DNA of 64,000 nucleotides from Luteitalea sp. (GTDB lineage Bacteria > Acidobacteriota > Vicinamibacteria > Vicinamibacterales > Vicinamibacteraceae): assembly GCA_009377605.1 (NCBI GenBank), contig WHTT01000008.1, positions 1 through 64,000 on the forward strand, given 5' to 3'. The position numbers were made by a program, and so were the translations under genes. Under the pieces are notes generated by a model. It saw only the letters and a list, made by a program, of their open reading frames with translations, did not search any database and was not told where the DNA came from. Shown here piece by piece: positions 32,959 to 42,509 of this stretch. The stretch's first letter is position 1. Each line of letters begins with the position of its first letter.

Positions 32959-34184
32959 CATCGGGGCAGCAGGCGAAGAGCTCGCGCGCCGCCCGCGGAA
33001 TCGTGATCGTGGGCGTCGTCTTCGCGTTGCTCTTCCCGACCTCCGTTGGCGGCGTCATCTCACCGACACTCGATCGCGTCGCGATCCTGCTCAACGTCGC
33101 CGTCTTTGGAGCACTCCTCCTTCTCGGAAAATGTCACGGTAGTCGTCTGCTGGCGATCGTGAACCTCGCGATGATCGCCTGGCTCTCGGCGATGACGCTG
33201 TTGTTTCCACATGCGCGATTGGCTCCCGGTCTCGTCGCGATCTTCGTTGGTCTCGCGCTCATGTTGTCGACGAGCGTCAGGCGTGTCAGCGCTCCCCAGG
33301 CGACCGCCCTGACACTAGCGTTCATCAACCTGTTCGCGTTCACGCTGGGAACGGCTCTTGCCTTCGATGTGCAGTGGGCTGACCGCTTCGTGAAGGCGTA
33401 CTACACGGCGTTCTGGCAGGACATCCTCGTGTCCATGCTCGACTGGTACGATAAGCCCGTGCTGACCTTCGCCACGCACTCCCTGGCGGGCTTCTTCTAC
33501 TACTTGTTCTTTTACCTGAACTTCAGGAACTACGTCGTGACCGGCAGCCGCTGGGGTCTTGCTGCGGCCATCGGTCACATGACGCTTGGCATGGCCCTTC
33601 GATCCACAACCGGTTGGATCTTGATGACGATTGCGGGCGGGCAACTTCTCCTTGCGGTCTGGCGGCGTCATGGTCGGCAGCTGGCGTGGGTGCCGGTGTT
33701 GGCCCCGCTGCTGATCGTGGGTGCGGTCGTGCTCGAGATGGAGCGGCTTACCGCGGCCGTCGAGCCGGTGCGCGAGATGCTGGTGGGCACCGAGGTGAGT
33801 GGCCTCATGGCCCGCTATTCGGAGAGCGGGCTCCTGGCTGGCAATCTGAGGTACCTGCGTGATTCGACATTCTCTCCCCTCGGCTTCAACTATGGCCTCG
33901 ATCAGGACCTGTACTACAGCGACTCGGGATGGATTCAATACATGCTCAGGGGTTCCCTGCCCCTCGTCCTGCTCATCTACGGTGGTCTCTACGCGTTTCT
34001 GAGAGCGAACCTCAAGAGCCGGAGCGATATCCGGTGGCTCTATTTCGTGATTCTCCTGTTCGAGGTTGGATACACGCCGTTTTTCCGGTTCCGGTTCACA
34101 TCCTTTCTGCCCTTCATGGTGGTGTACCTCAACGATCTCGTGACAAGTCGATCGCCTGAGGAGCGGGTCGAGGGTGATGCTTAA
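32955..34184 (+). CDS. wzy: Wzy-like O-antigen/exopolysaccharide polymerase
   Basis: A polytopic inner-membrane protein of 409 residues with about ten helices, tightly coupled to neighbouring glycan genes. The layout, with a large extracytoplasmic loop around residues 260-330 (EVSGLMARYSESGLL, FSPLGFNYGLDQDLYYSDSG) between helix clusters, is what Wzy polymerases show, though they are too divergent for a firm sequence call. Proximity to wzz and, nearby, wzx supports the assignment. Alternative: another membrane glycan enzyme. Confidence 0.65.
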   Translation: MTSGQQAKSSRAARGIVIVGVVFALLFPTSVGGVISPTLDRVAILLNVAVFGALLLLGKCHGSRLLAIVNLAMIAWLSAMTLLFPHARLAPGLVAIFVGLALMLSTSVRRVSAPQATALTLAFINLFAFTLGTALAFDVQWADRFVKAYYTAFWQDILVSMLDWYDKPVLTFATHSLAGFFYYLFFYLNFRNYVVTGSRWGLAAAIGHMTLGMALRSTTGWILMTIAGGQLLLAVWRRHGRQLAWVPVLAPLLIVGAVVLEMERLTAAVEPVREMLVGTEVSGLMARYSESGLLAGNLRYLRDSTFSPLGFNYGLDQDLYYSDSGWIQYMLRGSLPLVLLIYGGLYAFLRANLKSRSDIRWLYFVILLFEVGYTPFFRFRFTSFLPFMVVYLNDLVTSRSPEERVEGDA

Positions 34185-35208
34185 GGTCTCGGCATTCACG
34201 GGCGGACCCGACGTGCCTTCGGCGCGGTTTCGGGTGCGTCAATATGTTGCCGCCTTGCGGCGACACGACATCCATGTCACCGAGCGATTCACGCGGCTCG
34301 GTCGATATCCTCCCGCTCGCCGCTGGCCACGGCCGTTCTGGGCGATTGGATCGATGGCCAGCCGTATTCCGGCAGTCCTCGCGTCTCACGGAAGTGACGT
34401 CACGCTGCTTCAGCGGGAGCTGCTGTCGACGTTCGTCACGTTGGAGCCGTTCACGAAGTCGCCGCGTCTCCTCGATGTCGACGATGCCATTTGGCTCAAT
34501 CGCCGCGGCCGCTACGTTCGTCGGCTGGCCGCCATGTGTGATGGAGTGGTCTGCGGGAACGACTATCTGGCGGAGCACTTCAGGCAATGGAATTCTCACA
34601 TCGACATTCTTCCAACCGCCGTAGATACCGATGTGTTCGCGCCAGCAGGGGCACCTGCAAAGCACCCAGGGCGGATTGGCTGGGTGGGCGTGAGCGCCAA
34701 TCTCCCGAACCTCGATCTGTGCGCCCCCGCCCTGGAATCGGTGCTGAAGCGTCATGCTGGCGCCGAGCTCTGGATCGTGTGCGATCGGCCGCCGACGTCA
34801 ACCTCTCTCCGGCACGTGCCTCTGCGGTTCGTGCCGTGGTCGCCGCAGACGGAGCTCGAGGTCGTGCAATCGTTGACGGCCGGGATCATGCCCTTGCACG
34901 ATTCGCAGTGGGCGCGGGGGAAATGCAGCTTCAAGATGCTCCTGTACATGGCCTGTAGCGTGCCGGTCGTCGTGTCGCCCGTCGGCATGAACGCGCAGGT
35001 GCTCAACCGCGGCTCCGTAGGTTTCGGTGCGCAGTCGGTTCGCGACTGGGAAGCGGCGCTCGACTTGCTCGTGACCGACCACACGGCCGCGACCGAGATG
35101 GGTGAAGAGGGTCGGCGCGTGGTGGACCGAGAGTTCAGCGTGCGCGCGTTGACGCCACGCCTGGCCGGAATCTTGAAGCGCGCGGGAGGGATGCCGTCAG
35201 AGCCATGA
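34177..35208 (+). CDS. Glycosyltransferase, GT-B fold (GT4-like)
   Basis: A 343-residue predicted glycosyltransferase, paralogous in layout to the one at 22652: PSARFRVRQYVAALRRHDIH, LLDVDDAIWLNRRGRYV, GVVCGNDYLAEHF, DILPTAVDTDVF, GRIGWVGVSANLPNLDL, MPLHDSQWARGKCSFKMLLY. The shared WARGKCSFK/WTRGKAALK segment lies at the donor site of GT4 enzymes. ATG 34177 is preferred over GTG 34174; it overlaps the wzy stop by 8 bases. The next GT starts within its stop codon. Confidence 0.88.
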   Translation: MLKVSAFTGGPDVPSARFRVRQYVAALRRHDIHVTERFTRLGRYPPARRWPRPFWAIGSMASRIPAVLASHGSDVTLLQRELLSTFVTLEPFTKSPRLLDVDDAIWLNRRGRYVRRLAAMCDGVVCGNDYLAEHFRQWNSHIDILPTAVDTDVFAPAGAPAKHPGRIGWVGVSANLPNLDLCAPALESVLKRHAGAELWIVCDRPPTSTSLRHVPLRFVPWSPQTELEVVQSLTAGIMPLHDSQWARGKCSFKMLLYMACSVPVVVSPVGMNAQVLNRGSVGFGAQSVRDWEAALDLLVTDHTAATEMGEEGRRVVDREFSVRALTPRLAGILKRAGGMPSEP

Positions 35209-36350
35209 GGGTGGTTCACCTCATCACCGGGCTCCAGATCGGCGGCGCCGAGCGAGCGCTCTGCCGGATCGTCCCACGACTGGCCCCGCGGGTCGATTCC
35301 CACGTGATCTCGATGCTCGGTCATGGTCCGCTCGCCGACGAACTGACGCGCGCCGGCGTCCCAGTCGTGTGTCTCGACATGCGGCCCGGACGCCCCACCG
35401 CCTCGGCCCTGTGGAGGTGCACTCGCGAGCTTCGACGGTTGAGACCAGACCTATTGCAGACGTGGATGTATCACGCCGACTTGCTCGGCCTCGTGTCTGG
35501 AATCGCTGCCCGCGTACCCCGGATCGTGTGGAACATTCGTGCGTCGGACATGGACTTGACACCTTACGGGCACGTTTCGTCGCTCACGCGCCGGCTCTGC
35601 ACCTGGACGTCCGCCATCCCGGCTGCCGTCGTCGTGAACTCGCGCGCTGGTCGTCAGGCCCACCGCAAACTGGGTTATCGGGCCCGCGAATGGGTCTTGA
35701 TTCCCAACGGCGTCGATCCCGAGGAGTTCCGACCACGAGCCACCGATCGCGCCGCGATCCGGAAGGAACTGGGGTGCGCTGAGACGACCGTTGTCATCGG
35801 CCTTGTCGCGCGCTTCGATCCGGTAAAGGGCCACGATACGTTTCTCCGCGCGGCGGCGCAGCTGACCGAGACAGGTGACGATGTGCACTTCGTGCTGATT
35901 GGCGAGGGCGCGACACGAGACAATCCGTCATTTGCCGCGCTGCTGGCCCGGGAAGCGCCAGGGGTGCGTCTGACATGCTTTGGTTCGCGAAACGACGTGA
36001 GCCGCCTCTTGACGGGTGTGGACATCGCCACCTGTTCGTCCGTTAGCGAAGGCTTCCCCAATGTCGTGGTCGAGAACATGGCGAGTGGCGTGCCTTGTGT
36101 CGTGGCAGACGTGGGTGATGCAGCGGCGATCGTGGGCTCGACTGGGCTGGTGGTGCCCGCTGCCGCGCCGGACCGGCTCGCCGACGCCTGGCGCCGGTTG
36201 ATCGCGCTCGGCCCGGCCGACCGGCAAGCGTTGGGTCAGGCGGCGAGAGCCCGCGTGCTTGAGCAGTTCACCCTAGAGAAAATCGTCGGCCAGTATGAGA
36301 TGCTATACACACGCTTAGTAGGGGAGGCCCGCAAGAAGGACGATGGGTAA
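35205..36350 (+). CDS. GT4 glycosyltransferase
   Basis: A GT-B transferase of 381 residues: VVHLITGLQIGGAERALCRI, PDLLQTWMYHADLLGLVSG, VVVNSRAGRQAHRKLGY, IPNGVDPEEFRPRA, GLVARFDPVKGHDTFLRA, FVLIGEGATRD. An intact EX7E motif (SEGFPNVVVENMASGVPCV) contrasts with the altered one at 26522. Family members add hexoses or deoxyhexoses during O-antigen or capsule assembly. Its ATG overlaps the preceding stop by 4 bases and its stop overlaps the next start by 8 bases, so it belongs to the coupled operon. Confidence 0.92.
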   Translation: MRVVHLITGLQIGGAERALCRIVPRLAPRVDSHVISMLGHGPLADELTRAGVPVVCLDMRPGRPTASALWRCTRELRRLRPDLLQTWMYHADLLGLVSGIAARVPRIVWNIRASDMDLTPYGHVSSLTRRLCTWTSAIPAAVVVNSRAGRQAHRKLGYRAREWVLIPNGVDPEEFRPRATDRAAIRKELGCAETTVVIGLVARFDPVKGHDTFLRAAAQLTETGDDVHFVLIGEGATRDNPSFAALLAREAPGVRLTCFGSRNDVSRLLTGVDIATCSSVSEGFPNVVVENMASGVPCVVADVGDAAAIVGSTGLVVPAAAPDRLADAWRRLIALGPADRQALGQAARARVLEQFTLEKIVGQYEMLYTRLVGEARKKDDG

Positions 36351-39300
36351 CGACGTGACTCGACTCCGGTCGTGGGAGGTCCTGGCGAGGGTTGGCTCCG
36401 GCGCTCGGATCGCCTGCCAGCTCACGGTCGCGCTGCTCGCGGCGGGCGTCACGCCTCTCTTCGCGCAGGAGCACACGCAGTCCATTTCGACCAGCGCCGA
36501 AACCTATACGGTGAGTCCTGGAGGAACCGGAGAGCCGGTCGAGACCTCCGTCAGCATCCGAAATACCGGCACGACCGCGGTCGTCAATCCAAAGGTCGTG
36601 ATTGGCGGCAAGGATTGGTCGAGCGTCGACAGCATCCTGGCGAGCATTCTCACGCCAGACATGTTGGACGAGCAGAAGGCGCGCGCCATTTGGAGCTTCG
36701 CTCGCACCAACGGATACCACTACGCACCTCCAACGCTGGGCTACGACGGCGACGATCCGGTCAAGCTGTTCAACGCGTACGGATATGGGCTTTGCAACAA
36801 TGTCATGGGCGCTCAAGCCGTACTGTACGAGCGCGTTGGCCTCCCGTTCAGACAACGCCACCTTGGTGCCGGTCAGCACAGCGTCGTCGAGGTCTATTAC
36901 GACAATGCGTGGCACGTGTTGGATGCTGACCGCGACGGGCTGTACCTGAAGGGGGACAACCGAACGATCGCCGGCGTCGACGACCTCATCGCGGACCCTG
37001 ACCTGGTTGCCCGTGCAGGTCCCGCCCACGCCGATCTCGTCGACATTTACCGGCGTACGCGGCCCGGCGGCTGGTCCACTTATGGCGCAGCAGGCCATAC
37101 GATGGATCTGACGCTTCGGCCAGGCGAGGAGCTGACGCTCAATTGGCAATCCTCCTCCGCTCGCTATCACGACGACACGAGCTTCAACAGGCCGCCTCCG
37201 CCGGTACTAGCCGACGGCCTTTTGACCAGCCCCTTCACGCCGTCGGAGCCGGGCGCGCGCCAATGGCTGGTCCGCGACTCGTGGATTCGGATGAGTGGTG
37301 AGGATGACCGCGACTTGGCGTTGAGCCCATCGCTCATCGGTGTCACCGGAGAGCTGGTCTATGAGGTGTCATCCCCGTACCCAATGATTGGCGCCAGCTT
37401 CGAGGGCGATCTCTACCGGGCTGGCGAGAACGACCGCATCGAGATTGCGGCCATCCCGGATGTGCAATCGGTTCGTTTGAACTGGCTCGATCTCGCCTCC
37501 GGCTGGTACGACATCGCCGGGCTGAACGCCGAAGCCGACGGGCTCGTCACGATGTGGGACGATGGCAATTGGCCCGCCCTGCATCCGGCGGCCGTGGGCA
37601 CGACCGCGACGCTGACATACAGGATGCGGCGCAGTGGGCGAGACGAGCCCACACGCATCGGTGGGGAGTTCTTTCGTCGAGGCGTCGAGGATGGCCTCGA
37701 GGTTGCCATCTCGGCGGACGGCAGGCTGTGGACAGTCGTCTGGCGGGCGGCGAGCGACCAGGTTGGATACTTCACGCACCAGGCCGACATCACCAACTGG
37801 ATTCGGCTGTACGACAATTTCTTCGTGCAGTTTCGGTTTCAATCCAGCACCGAGGGTTGGAATACGGGGCTGCAGGAGCTGATGCTGGATGGCATCGAGC
37901 CCTACGAGTTCCGCGTGGTGTGGTCGACAGAGAGCGCGGACGCTGCCGGCACGACTGGGCACTTCTCGATATCGGAGGACTTCACCGACGCGATCGTGCC
38001 ACGCGGGCATCCGCCCGTCTATCGGTACCTCATTCGAATTCGGCTCTACTCGCTGACTGGCTCCCTGAACGCCGGCCTGGATCAGTTCGCGGCGAGAACG
38101 ACCATTCAAGTGAACCCGAAATCGCTCCCCGACCTCGTCGCGGGCCCCAATGAGGTCAAATACTCTGACGAGACCACCGAAACCCATCAGGTCGAAGTGA
38201 CACACCGCTGGGAGGAACGGCACGGACCAGCGCCGCCGTCCGCGCCCGCTGCGCCGGTGTCCCCGGCGCGCGACGGATCGGTGACATGGGACGACGCGAT
38301 AACGTTTCGCTGGGAGCGTTCCGTGGATCCAAACGAGCCCATCTTCCTCTACGATGTGCAGCTGTGCGATAGCGCAAGCTGCGTTTCACCACTGAGTAGC
38401 ATCTTCGACCTCTACGTGCACAACACCGATGTCGGACCCGACGGCAGGCTCGGCACGGCCGACGACGGTCCCGTTGTCGAAGCCGAGCCGACGTGGACGA
38501 CCCCGTTCGGCGAATGGCTCATTCCAGGTGAGACGTACTACTGGCGTGTGCGCGCCAGGGATCGGATGCTTCAGGCGAGTCCATGGAGCGAGCCTTGGCC
38601 ATTCGAGGTTGCGCCGGTTCCGCCCGGGACGCCCGCGCCGACGATCACGCTCTCCGATCCCCTGGGGAACGACCCGATAGAGGTGACAGCGCCATTTGTG
38701 AGCCTCTCCGGACAGGCACGCGACGGAGCCGCCAGGGTCGCATCCGTGACATGGCGTACAAATACTGGCGCGAGCGGCGTGGCGGACGGGACATCGACCT
38801 GGTCCGTCGCTAACGTGCCGCTTCATGCGGGACAGAACACGATCACGATCACCGCCACGGACGTGGCAGGGCAGAGCGCGCGTGAAGAGATCGTCTTCAC
38901 GCTGCCCCGCATCGAATACCTCCTGGCGGAGGGCTCGACCGGCAGCTTCTTCGACCTAGACGTCGCCGTCGCCAATCCAAACGACCAGCCGGCGCCGGTC
39001 ACACTCGAGTTCCTGAGAGAGGATGGCGAACGCGTTGTTCAAACTGACGTCCTGGCGCCCATGTCGCAGCGCACGATACGCGTTGACGACATCCCTGGCC
39101 TCGAATCGACGGCCGTCTCCACTATTGTGACGTCCACCGACGCGGTGCCACTCATCGTCGAGCGGACGATGTTTTGGGACGCGGCGCGCTATGGTGGACA
39201 CAGTACGGGTGCGGTCAACAGCGCCAGCACGCGATGGTGGTTTGCTGAAGGGTTTCAGGGAGCGTTCGAGACGTTTCTCCTGCTGGCCAACGGCAACGAC

Positions 39301-40197
39301 AATCCAGCGTCCGTGACGCTGTCCTTCCTCCTCGACGGCGGGGAGGTCGTCACGCGAGATGTGGCACTGCCGCCTCTGGCGCGGCGGACCATTTACGCCG
39401 GCGACATCCCGGAGCTCGTCGGCCGCGCGTTCTCGATCGAGGTCGCATCGGACGCACCGATAGCGGCGGAGCGCGCCATGTACTTCGGCGTGAACCGGTT
39501 CTGGGACGGCGGTCATGCGAGCCCGGGTACCACCGCTCCGGCTCGTCGCTGGTTCTTCGCGGAAGGTGCGACCGGCGCATTCTTCAACACGTTCTTACTC
39601 GTGGGCAATCCGGACAGCAACGCGGCCAACATTCACGTCACGTATCTTCTGCCCAACGGCGAGCAGCTTGGCAAGGACCATCAGATTGCCGGCCGCAGCC
39701 GCTTGACGCTGAACATCGCGCTCGAGGATCCCGCGTTGGTGGATACCGCGGTCTCCGCAATCGTCGAGTCGGATCGTCCCGTCATTGCTGAGCGTGCGAT
39801 GTACTGGGGCGGCGATTGGCGAGAGGGCCACGATGCGCTTGGTGTATCGGAGCCGGGTCTCCGGTGGGGCGTGGCCGATGGACGTGTCGGGGGCGACATG
39901 GCGTACGAGACCTTCATACTGGTTGCCAATCCTGACGAGCAGCGAGCCTCCCAACTGTCGGTGTCGTTCCTCACGCGCGATGGTCGGACGATTCGGCGCA
40001 CCTACGAGGTCGGACCGAAGACCCGCTTCACCATTCCCGTGAGCACGTTCGTCACGGAGCTCGCCGGGCAGGAGTTCGGCGCAACGATCGAGAGCGTGAA
40101 CGGCGTGCCCATCTTCGTCGAACGCGCGACGTACTGGTCGACGTCGGCCCCGTGGGACGGCGGTAGCGCGGTTCCAGCGACGCGGCTGCCGGATTGA
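36343..40197 (+). CDS. Secreted 1284-aa transglutaminase-like protein with C-terminal FAEG repeats
   Basis: A large secreted protein. A signal peptide ends near LFAQ. Residues about 100-215 form a transglutaminase-like core with a plausible triad: C151 (YGLCNNVMGAQ), H179 (GAGQHSVVEVYY) and D194 (WHVLDADRDG), as in bacterial protein-crosslinking or peptidase folds. The middle (residues 300-850) has beta-rich, fibronectin-like segments (TYYWRVRARDR). The C-terminus has four tandem units of about 105 residues, each opening with a variant of RWFFAEG.TG.F...LL.ANP, ending near residue 1284. It lies at the end of the wzz-wzy operon and overlaps the upstream GT by 8 bases. Its role on the polymer or in the cell envelope is unknown. 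Confidence 0.9.
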   Translation: MGNDVTRLRSWEVLARVGSGARIACQLTVALLAAGVTPLFAQEHTQSISTSAETYTVSPGGTGEPVETSVSIRNTGTTAVVNPKVVIGGKDWSSVDSILASILTPDMLDEQKARAIWSFARTNGYHYAPPTLGYDGDDPVKLFNAYGYGLCNNVMGAQAVLYERVGLPFRQRHLGAGQHSVVEVYYDNAWHVLDADRDGLYLKGDNRTIAGVDDLIADPDLVARAGPAHADLVDIYRRTRPGGWSTYGAAGHTMDLTLRPGEELTLNWQSSSARYHDDTSFNRPPPPVLADGLLTSPFTPSEPGARQWLVRDSWIRMSGEDDRDLALSPSLIGVTGELVYEVSSPYPMIGASFEGDLYRAGENDRIEIAAIPDVQSVRLNWLDLASGWYDIAGLNAEADGLVTMWDDGNWPALHPAAVGTTATLTYRMRRSGRDEPTRIGGEFFRRGVEDGLEVAISADGRLWTVVWRAASDQVGYFTHQADITNWIRLYDNFFVQFRFQSSTEGWNTGLQELMLDGIEPYEFRVVWSTESADAAGTTGHFSISEDFTDAIVPRGHPPVYRYLIRIRLYSLTGSLNAGLDQFAARTTIQVNPKSLPDLVAGPNEVKYSDETTETHQVEVTHRWEERHGPAPPSAPAAPVSPARDGSVTWDDAITFRWERSVDPNEPIFLYDVQLCDSASCVSPLSSIFDLYVHNTDVGPDGRLGTADDGPVVEAEPTWTTPFGEWLIPGETYYWRVRARDRMLQASPWSEPWPFEVAPVPPGTPAPTITLSDPLGNDPIEVTAPFVSLSGQARDGAARVASVTWRTNTGASGVADGTSTWSVANVPLHAGQNTITITATDVAGQSAREEIVFTLPRIEYLLAEGSTGSFFDLDVAVANPNDQPAPVTLEFLREDGERVVQTDVLAPMSQRTIRVDDIPGLESTAVSTIVTSTDAVPLIVERTMFWDAARYGGHSTGAVNSASTRWWFAEGFQGAFETFLLLANGNDNPASVTLSFLLDGGEVVTRDVALPPLARRTIYAGDIPELVGRAFSIEVASDAPIAAERAMYFGVNRFWDGGHASPGTTAPARRWFFAEGATGAFFNTFLLVGNPDSNAANIHVTYLLPNGEQLGKDHQIAGRSRLTLNIALEDPALVDTAVSAIVESDRPVIAERAMYWGGDWREGHDALGVSEPGLRWGVADGRVGGDMAYETFILVANPDEQRASQLSVSFLTRDGRTIRRTYEVGPKTRFTIPVSTFVTELAGQEFGATIESVNGVPIFVERATYWSTSAPWDGGSAVPATRLPD

Positions 40198-40210
40198 GAG
40201 CGACACCGCA

Positions 40211-41515
40211 CTAGGTCCGGTGAAGTCCGATGGAGCGCACGAGGAACGTGTAGAGGAGTCGCAGGTCGCCCGGCGAGAGGAACAGGAATCGCGTCGTTGG
40301 AATGCGCGTCGTTCTGAAGTGGACGATCATCATCACCACGGTTGACAGCGTGTAGGCAACCGTCCCCGCGAGCGCTGCACCCAGCAGTCCCCACCTCGGT
40401 ACCAGCACGATGTAGAGGGTTGTCGAGAGCACGAGGGTTACCAGTGCGACCGCGCTGCTCAGACGTGGGTACCCACGCGCGACGAGGTCGCTGGACAGGA
40501 GCAAGGTGATCGAGAACATCGCCGTGCCCGGCAAGAGCAGGCGGAGCGGCGACACGACTTCCAGATACTCGGATCCGAAGCACCAGCGGACCAGCCATGG
40601 CGCGCACAACGCGACGCCGACGGCGACGAGAAAGATTGTCGTCACCGCCAGCCGGTACGAAATACCGACGCCGCGAGTCAGCAGGCTGGAATCCAGGGTG
40701 GCTGAGACCTTGGGAAGATTCACGTTCGCCACGCTCGCCGCAACCTGCCAGAGCGCTTCTGCCACAACCGTGGCAATCGAGTAGATTCCCACGGCATGCG
40801 CATCGAGGTGTAGGCTGATCACGAACAAACTAATACGATACGTGAGAAGCTGCACCACCTGGCCGACTGCGCTCTGGAGCCCGAACGAGAGCACTCGCTT
40901 GAACGCTTGCGCCTCGGGCATGTGTGCAAAAGTGGGTACCAGCGGCAAGCCAAGGCCGCGCCGGATCAGCGCGACCCAGAGGGTGTGGGAGATCATCCAG
41001 GCGAACAACGCTGGAGCTGGCGACGGCCAGAACGAGAGCACGACGACGAGGCCGGTGAGCCACACGATCTGCTGCACGATTAACGTGACGTTGAACCTGA
41101 CGAGACGCTGCTGCGACAGCAGCACAGCGCCGAGCGCATGGGCGGCAAGCAATTGGGGGATGGTGAGGAAGGCGGCGAGACACGCTGGCCAGGAGGCACC
41201 GCCCACGAGTCGCGGAAACACAGCCGCGGCGACCACGGCGGCGGCCATCACGAAGGCGCCGCTCAGCAGTGAGATCCACTCGGCGGCCCGGCACAGGGTC
41301 TGAAACCCGACGAGGCCCCGGCTGCCCATGTAGATGGCGCCCGTCCGAAAGCCCGCCAGTCCGAGCAACGCCAGAACCTGAGCTCCACCAGTCAGCAACG
41401 CGTACTGTCCGCGTCCCTCGGGGCCGAGCCAACGTGCCACGAGCACGAGCGAGAGCGCCGCGGTGGTGAGGCCGACGGCTTGGGATATTGCCGAAGCGAT
41501 GTAGTCTCGAGCCAT
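40211..41515 (-). CDS. wzx: Wzx-like oligosaccharide flippase (polysaccharide biosynthesis family)
   Basis: A 434-residue membrane protein with 12-14 predicted helices. The N-terminus MARDYIASAISQAVGLTTAA and the next segment VLVARWLGPEGRGQYALL match the MOP-superfamily O-antigen flippases that move lipid-linked repeat units to the periplasm. It is transcribed opposite to the wzz/wzy operon, whose last gene ends 13 bases away. ATG 41515 starts at the first helix; the frame is open for 137 further codons that do not look like protein. It shares a 105-base divergent region with the methyltransferase at 41621. Confidence 0.9.
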   Translation of the reverse strand: MARDYIASAISQAVGLTTAALSLVLVARWLGPEGRGQYALLTGGAQVLALLGLAGFRTGAIYMGSRGLVGFQTLCRAAEWISLLSGAFVMAAAVVAAAVFPRLVGGASWPACLAAFLTIPQLLAAHALGAVLLSQQRLVRFNVTLIVQQIVWLTGLVVVLSFWPSPAPALFAWMISHTLWVALIRRGLGLPLVPTFAHMPEAQAFKRVLSFGLQSAVGQVVQLLTYRISLFVISLHLDAHAVGIYSIATVVAEALWQVAASVANVNLPKVSATLDSSLLTRGVGISYRLAVTTIFLVAVGVALCAPWLVRWCFGSEYLEVVSPLRLLLPGTAMFSITLLLSSDLVARGYPRLSSAVALVTLVLSTTLYIVLVPRWGLLGAALAGTVAYTLSTVVMMIVHFRTTRIPTTRFLFLSPGDLRLLYTFLVRSIGLHRT

Positions 41516-41620
41516 GCGTGCGACCGGGCAGCGCTCGAAACCGTACCACACTCGCGATGTCGAGAGGTTGTTGACGCCGACGGAGAGGGATGGCAAGTTA
41601 AGGCCGCGTGCGCTGAACCG

Positions 41621-42508
41621 ATGACAACTGCTCGCCTGCCTTCGCCGCCACACACGAGCCACCGCGCGTCTCGCGGCCTCGACGCGTGCGGCAGCGGCTT
41701 GGAACAGGATGCGGACGGAGTCTGGACCATCGCTGGGGTCCCCACCGCAGGCGTGAGCTACCCGGAAGCCGCTGCCGATCGGTTGTACGAAATCGAGGAC
41801 CGCTCCTTCTGGTTCCAGCATCGGAATGCGTGCATTCTCGCTGCTTTGGGTCGGTTTCCACCGGAGGGTCCCATCTTCGACATCGGCGGCGGAAATGGCG
41901 TTGTCGCGAAGGCCATGCAGGACCACGGGCTCGATGTGGTCCTGATCGAGCCGGGTGAGTCAGCACCCCGCAACGCCCGGCGACGCGGCGTACACGTGTG
42001 CGTGCGCGCGCGGCCCGAGCAACTACAGGTCGAGCCCGGCGTGGTTGGTGCGGTCACGCTCTGTGACGTCCTCGAGCATATCGACGAGCACGAGACGTTT
42101 CTCGACCAAATCCATCGTTACTTGTCGCCGGGCGGACGACTGCTGTTGACGGTGCCGGCATACGGGTTCCTGTGGTCCTCCGAAGACGTCGCGGCTGGGC
42201 ACATCCGTCGATACACGCTCAGTGGCCTCTCAGCGCTGCTTGCACACCGGGGATACACAGTGGAATATGGCACCTATATGTTCCAGGCTCTGGTGATTCC
42301 GATAGCCATGCTGCGGACGCTCCCGAGTAGGCTCTTTGGCGCACCCAGCGAGCGGCATCGACCGACCGTGACCTCGAGCCACGTGCCACGCTCGCGCCAC
42401 ATGGGGCTGTTCGTACGCGCGATGCTGGCGCGCGAAGTGAGACGCATTGGGGCAGGTCGTCGCCTCTCGTGGGGAGCAAGCTGTCTTGTTGTGGCGCGCA
42501 AGGTTTAG
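41621..42508 (+). CDS. SAM-dependent methyltransferase
   Basis: A 295-residue class I methyltransferase. PIFDIGGGNGVVAKAMQDHG is motif I, then VVLIEPGESAPRNARRRG, AVTLCDVLEHIDEHETFL and LSPGGRLLLTVPAYGFLWS. The preceding region (YPEAAADRLYEIEDRSFWFQ) is characteristic of a subgroup encoded beside polyprenyl-type GT2 enzymes, and such a gene follows 1 base after its stop. ATG 41621 is chosen; upstream frame reads into the divergent region. Confidence 0.88.
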   Translation: MTTARLPSPPHTSHRASRGLDACGSGLEQDADGVWTIAGVPTAGVSYPEAAADRLYEIEDRSFWFQHRNACILAALGRFPPEGPIFDIGGGNGVVAKAMQDHGLDVVLIEPGESAPRNARRRGVHVCVRARPEQLQVEPGVVGAVTLCDVLEHIDEHETFLDQIHRYLSPGGRLLLTVPAYGFLWSSEDVAAGHIRRYTLSGLSALLAHRGYTVEYGTYMFQALVIPIAMLRTLPSRLFGAPSERHRPTVTSSHVPRSRHMGLFVRAMLAREVRRIGAGRRLSWGASCLVVARKV

Positions 42509-42509
42509 C

